Positions 62,038 through 64,000 of a DNA stretch of 64,000 nucleotides are shown piece after piece. The first letter of the stretch is position 1; each line of letters opens with the position of its first letter. The notes under the pieces are model-generated. The model was not told where the DNA came from. It saw only the letters and a program-made list of their open reading frames with translations, and made no database searches. The stretch spans positions 709,145 through 773,144 of the forward strand of contig JBILBF010000002.1 in the NCBI GenBank assembly GCA_044353855.1, in the 5' to 3' direction. The position numbers and the translations under genes are program-made. Source of the DNA: UKL13-3 sp044353855. GTDB lineage: Bacteria > Bacteroidota > Bacteroidia > UKL13-3.

Positions 62038-62045
62038 TACTTTTG
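62038..62045 (+). promoter_or_regulatory. -7 element close to the tilS start
   Basis: TACTTTTG matches TAnnTTTG exactly and ends 6 nt before the ATG at 62052, which would make the mRNA nearly leaderless. The nearest TTG upstream (62011-62013) is 24 nt away, at the long end. Confidence 0.42.
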
Positions 62046-62051
62046 AAGTTC

Positions 62052-63395
62052 ATGAATCTAAATAAATTATTTCAATCCAATTTAACTACTCATTTTTCAA
62101 AACTTGATGGCAAAAAAATACTATTAGCCGTTAGTGGTGGAGTAGATTCAATGGCTATGCTTCACCTATTTTCAAATCATAATTTGATTTTTGGAGTAGC
62201 CCATTGTAATTTTCAACTTCGACATAAAGATAGCGATTTAGATAATGAACTTGTAAGCAAGTATTGTAAAGAGCATTTAATTCCTTTTTTTGATATTAAA
62301 TTTGATACTAAAAATGAATCGTCTTTACAAAAAACAGGAATTCAAGAAACCGCAAGAAAGTTACGTTATAAATGGTTCAACGAAATCTGTAAGTTGCACC
62401 TCTATGATTATATAGCTACTGCTCATCAACAAGATGATAGTATTGAAACAACTTTATATAATTTATTAAGAGGTACAGGAATTGATGGAATGATTGGTGT
62501 TCCTGAAATATCGTCAAACATTATTAGGCCAATGTTATTTGCGTCTAAAAACCAGATTTTGCAATATGCTACTGAAAATAATATCCCATTTCGGCATGAT
62601 TATTCAAACGACAGTAATGATTATTCTCGTAATAAAATAAGGAATCAAATCATTCCTTTGTTAAGTCAAGTAAACGCTCAAGCACCTTTACACATCAATC
62701 AATTTAGTGCATATAGCAAATTCTTACAAAATATTTTATTAGAGAAAATTGCTGATTTAAATGCTGTTGCAGTTACTAAAAATTTAACTGAAACGAGTAT
62801 TGATTTAAAAAAATTACTCCCAGTTGAATACGCTCATTATTTATTATTTGAATTCATCAATAATTTTGGATTTAATCGAATTCAATGTGAAGATATTATG
62901 CGTGTATTTTCTTTAACCAAATCGGGTAAATCCTTTTATTCTCAATACTACACAGCAATCTTACATCAAGGTTTTCTTATCATCAATGAAACCATAAATG
63001 AACGTTCTGAATTGACAGAAACCATCAATGTTCTTCAATCAGATTTTACAATTGGAAATGATAAATACACCCTTTCCTTTCAGAAAAAAAACTCACTTAT
63101 TTCTTTCGATAAAAATTCTTTATATATGGATGTTAAGAATCTTCAATTTCCGCTTGTCATTCGAAATTGGATAAATGGAGATTCATTCACTCCTCTGGGA
63201 AACAATGGTAAAATGAAGGTTAGCGATTTTTTAATTAATAAAAAAATTGGCCTTCATCAAAAAGGCAACGTATTTGTTTTACTTTCAAATAATAAGATAG
63301 TTTGTGTTCTTAATCATCAAATTGATAATTACTTCAAAATAAAGAATAACACTGAAGATATACTATGTATTAGTATCATCAAAAAGGAGGAATAA
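62052..63395 (+). CDS. tilS: tRNA(Ile)-lysidine synthase
   Basis: A 447-residue N-type ATP-pyrophosphatase that converts C34 of tRNA-Ile(CAU) to lysidine, allowing AUA reading. The P-loop ILLAVSGGVDSMAML (23-37) with SGGVDS 28-33, the motif VAHCNFQLRHKDSDLD, GIQETARKLRYKWF, ATAHQQDDSIETTLYNLLRGTGIDGM, and FRHDYSNDSNDYSRNKIRNQIIPLL are all present. The C-terminal TilS domain carries IRNWINGDSFTPLGNNGKMKVSDFLINKKI. I use the ATG at 62052, since the frame upstream offers only TTG. It is monocistronic with a weak hairpin terminator. Presence with ileS 25 kb away in the window is coincidental. Confidence 0.95.
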   Translation: MNLNKLFQSNLTTHFSKLDGKKILLAVSGGVDSMAMLHLFSNHNLIFGVAHCNFQLRHKDSDLDNELVSKYCKEHLIPFFDIKFDTKNESSLQKTGIQETARKLRYKWFNEICKLHLYDYIATAHQQDDSIETTLYNLLRGTGIDGMIGVPEISSNIIRPMLFASKNQILQYATENNIPFRHDYSNDSNDYSRNKIRNQIIPLLSQVNAQAPLHINQFSAYSKFLQNILLEKIADLNAVAVTKNLTETSIDLKKLLPVEYAHYLLFEFINNFGFNRIQCEDIMRVFSLTKSGKSFYSQYYTAILHQGFLIINETINERSELTETINVLQSDFTIGNDKYTLSFQKKNSLISFDKNSLYMDVKNLQFPLVIRNWINGDSFTPLGNNGKMKVSDFLINKKIGLHQKGNVFVLLSNNKIVCVLNHQIDNYFKIKNNTEDILCISIIKKEE

Positions 63396-63410
63396 ACACT
63401 CCTCATTTTT
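63385..63410 (+). terminator. Weak terminator of tilS
   Basis: AGGAG/CTCCT five-pair hairpin spanning the tilS stop, followed by CATTTTT. A short stem, so tentative. Confidence 0.4.
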
Positions 63411-63431
63411 GATGACACTTAAATATCCTTT

Positions 63432-64000
63432 TTATTCAACTACCACTTTATTGGTGGTGGTGGCTCCGTTTTCATCTTCAATTATCACCATGTATAAACC
63501 TTTGTTCATAGTGGTTAAATCAATTGCCACGTCTGTTGCATTGTATATATTGTTTAAGATTGCCTTGCCCAATACATCCATCACTTTTACTTGTTTGATA
63601 TGGGTATTGTTTTTTGCCGTGATGTTAAATAACCCATTATTAGGATTTGGATAAATAGCGACATTACTTCTAGCCTGTAATTCGGCCAAGCTACTAAATT
63701 CTTCAACGCTAACTAAACGCTCTCCTGTAGTTGCTATATTTCCTGAAGGGTCAGTAACATTATATTTAATAAAATACAATCCCGGTCTTGTCATGTCTAA
63801 TGCACTCAAATCAGTCGTTAAGTTAGCTCTTAGTGTTGCATCCGAATAATAATTATCTTTCAATTTAACACCTGGATCTACATAGGTTGCAAACCTTGCT
63901 ACTACATATGGATTGGCTCCTAATAATTCTATTTCTGGAGCTTTGGTATCCACTACCGATACTGTTCTGGTTACGATTGTGGTATTGCCCGATCCATCTG
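63432..64000 (-). CDS. T9SS type A sorting-domain protein, N-terminus outside window
   Basis: The minus-strand frame is open through the right edge (about 189 codons seen), so the gene starts outside the window. Visible from the edge inward are a GSGNTTIVTRTVSVVD stretch and an immunoglobulin-like repeat (KAPEIELLGANPYVVARFATYVDPGVKLKDN, then PGLYFIKYNVTDPSGNIATTGERLV), resembling the DUF5011 domain seen in Bacteroidota surface proteins. The end is a type A sorting domain (NVAIYPNPNNGLFNI, KQVKVMDVLGKAIL, LYMVIIEDENGAT, NKVVVE). Surface delivery by T9SS is expected. Function unknown. Confidence 0.85.
   Translation of the reverse strand, partial: DGSGNTTIVTRTVSVVDTKAPEIELLGANPYVVARFATYVDPGVKLKDNYYSDATLRANLTTDLSALDMTRPGLYFIKYNVTDPSGNIATTGERLVSVEEFSSLAELQARSNVAIYPNPNNGLFNITAKNNTHIKQVKVMDVLGKAILNNIYNATDVAIDLTTMNKGLYMVIIEDENGATTTNKVVVE

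Noticed and set aside
1..64000. CRISPR arrays, insertion sequences, prophage or integrative element borders
   Set aside because: No spaced direct repeats, transposase or integrase motifs, or tRNA-associated attachment duplications were seen. The tRNA-Leu 3' end is not repeated downstream in the window as far as I can read.

Overview
The window comes from a low-GC chromosome of a Bacteroidota member, probably Chitinophagales or Sphingobacteriales-like. Four lines of evidence support this. Four genes encode proteins ending in type IX secretion (T9SS) C-terminal sorting domains, one of them the T9SS component PorZ. Several genes belong to Bacteroidota-typical families (DUF5606, DUF2490, the histone-tailed DksA-like protein, the GreA-C-like protein). 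Promoters have the form TTTG-N18-20-TAnnTTTG (or TTCG), the group's own sigma pattern. Shine-Dalgarno sites are rare. Coding density is high. I see no phage, insertion sequence, CRISPR array or rRNA. Most of the window is ordinary housekeeping sequence.

Layout. 1-9022: a truncated outer-membrane DUF2490 gene; a MATE/EamA exporter pair; a small lipoprotein, a glycosyltransferase and dcd; DedA and a T9SS cargo; ispE; a membrane-anchored phosphoesterase; DinB. 9104-12424: a large M1 metallopeptidase whose last 400 residues look like an Omp85-type outer-membrane barrel. 12936-17152: nif3 and a zinc-ribbon coiled-coil gene, a TPR gene and a 2-oxoglutarate/Fe(II) oxygenase. 17357-20000: tRNA-Leu(CAA), a decayed barrel gene, an intact barrel gene and yceI. 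20238-24544: an LpxL-type acyltransferase diverging from a GreA-C-like gene, an acyl-ACP desaturase, an ArsC-like gene and an unrecognised polytopic membrane protein. 24536-28270: icmF (fused acyl-CoA mutase) followed by a possible gene remnant. 28480-32176: a DUF5606 gene, recO and porZ. 32319-40647: an RND/MMPL exporter, ileS, the histone-H1-tailed DksA-like gene, lspA and a barrel gene. 40715-44299: a nucleoside transporter, a bifunctional nuclease and an MccB-like carboxyltransferase. 44458-44549: the SRP RNA. 44560-49048: a TonB-dependent receptor, rpe, gmhB and a dolichol-phosphate-mannose-synthase-like gene. 49252-51861: atpC, atpD and an acyl-CoA thioesterase. 51951-60371: a giant T9SS surface protein. 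60472-64000: an OstA-like gene, tilS and a truncated T9SS cargo gene.

How it fits together. Envelope biogenesis is the main theme: OstA, LpxL-like, GmhB, LspA, DedA, PorZ and many barrels. IcmF and the MccB-like subunit point to branched-chain acyl-CoA metabolism; the desaturase and thioesterase also act on acyl chains. The most unusual items are the M1-peptidase/Omp85-barrel fusion, the histone-H1/DksA-like fusion built on a 54-nt tandem repeat, the three-module giant T9SS protein, and the repeat-rich leader of ileS. Promoter predictions agree with each other; the SRP RNA promoter calibrates them because the RNA's 5' end can be placed from its pairing.
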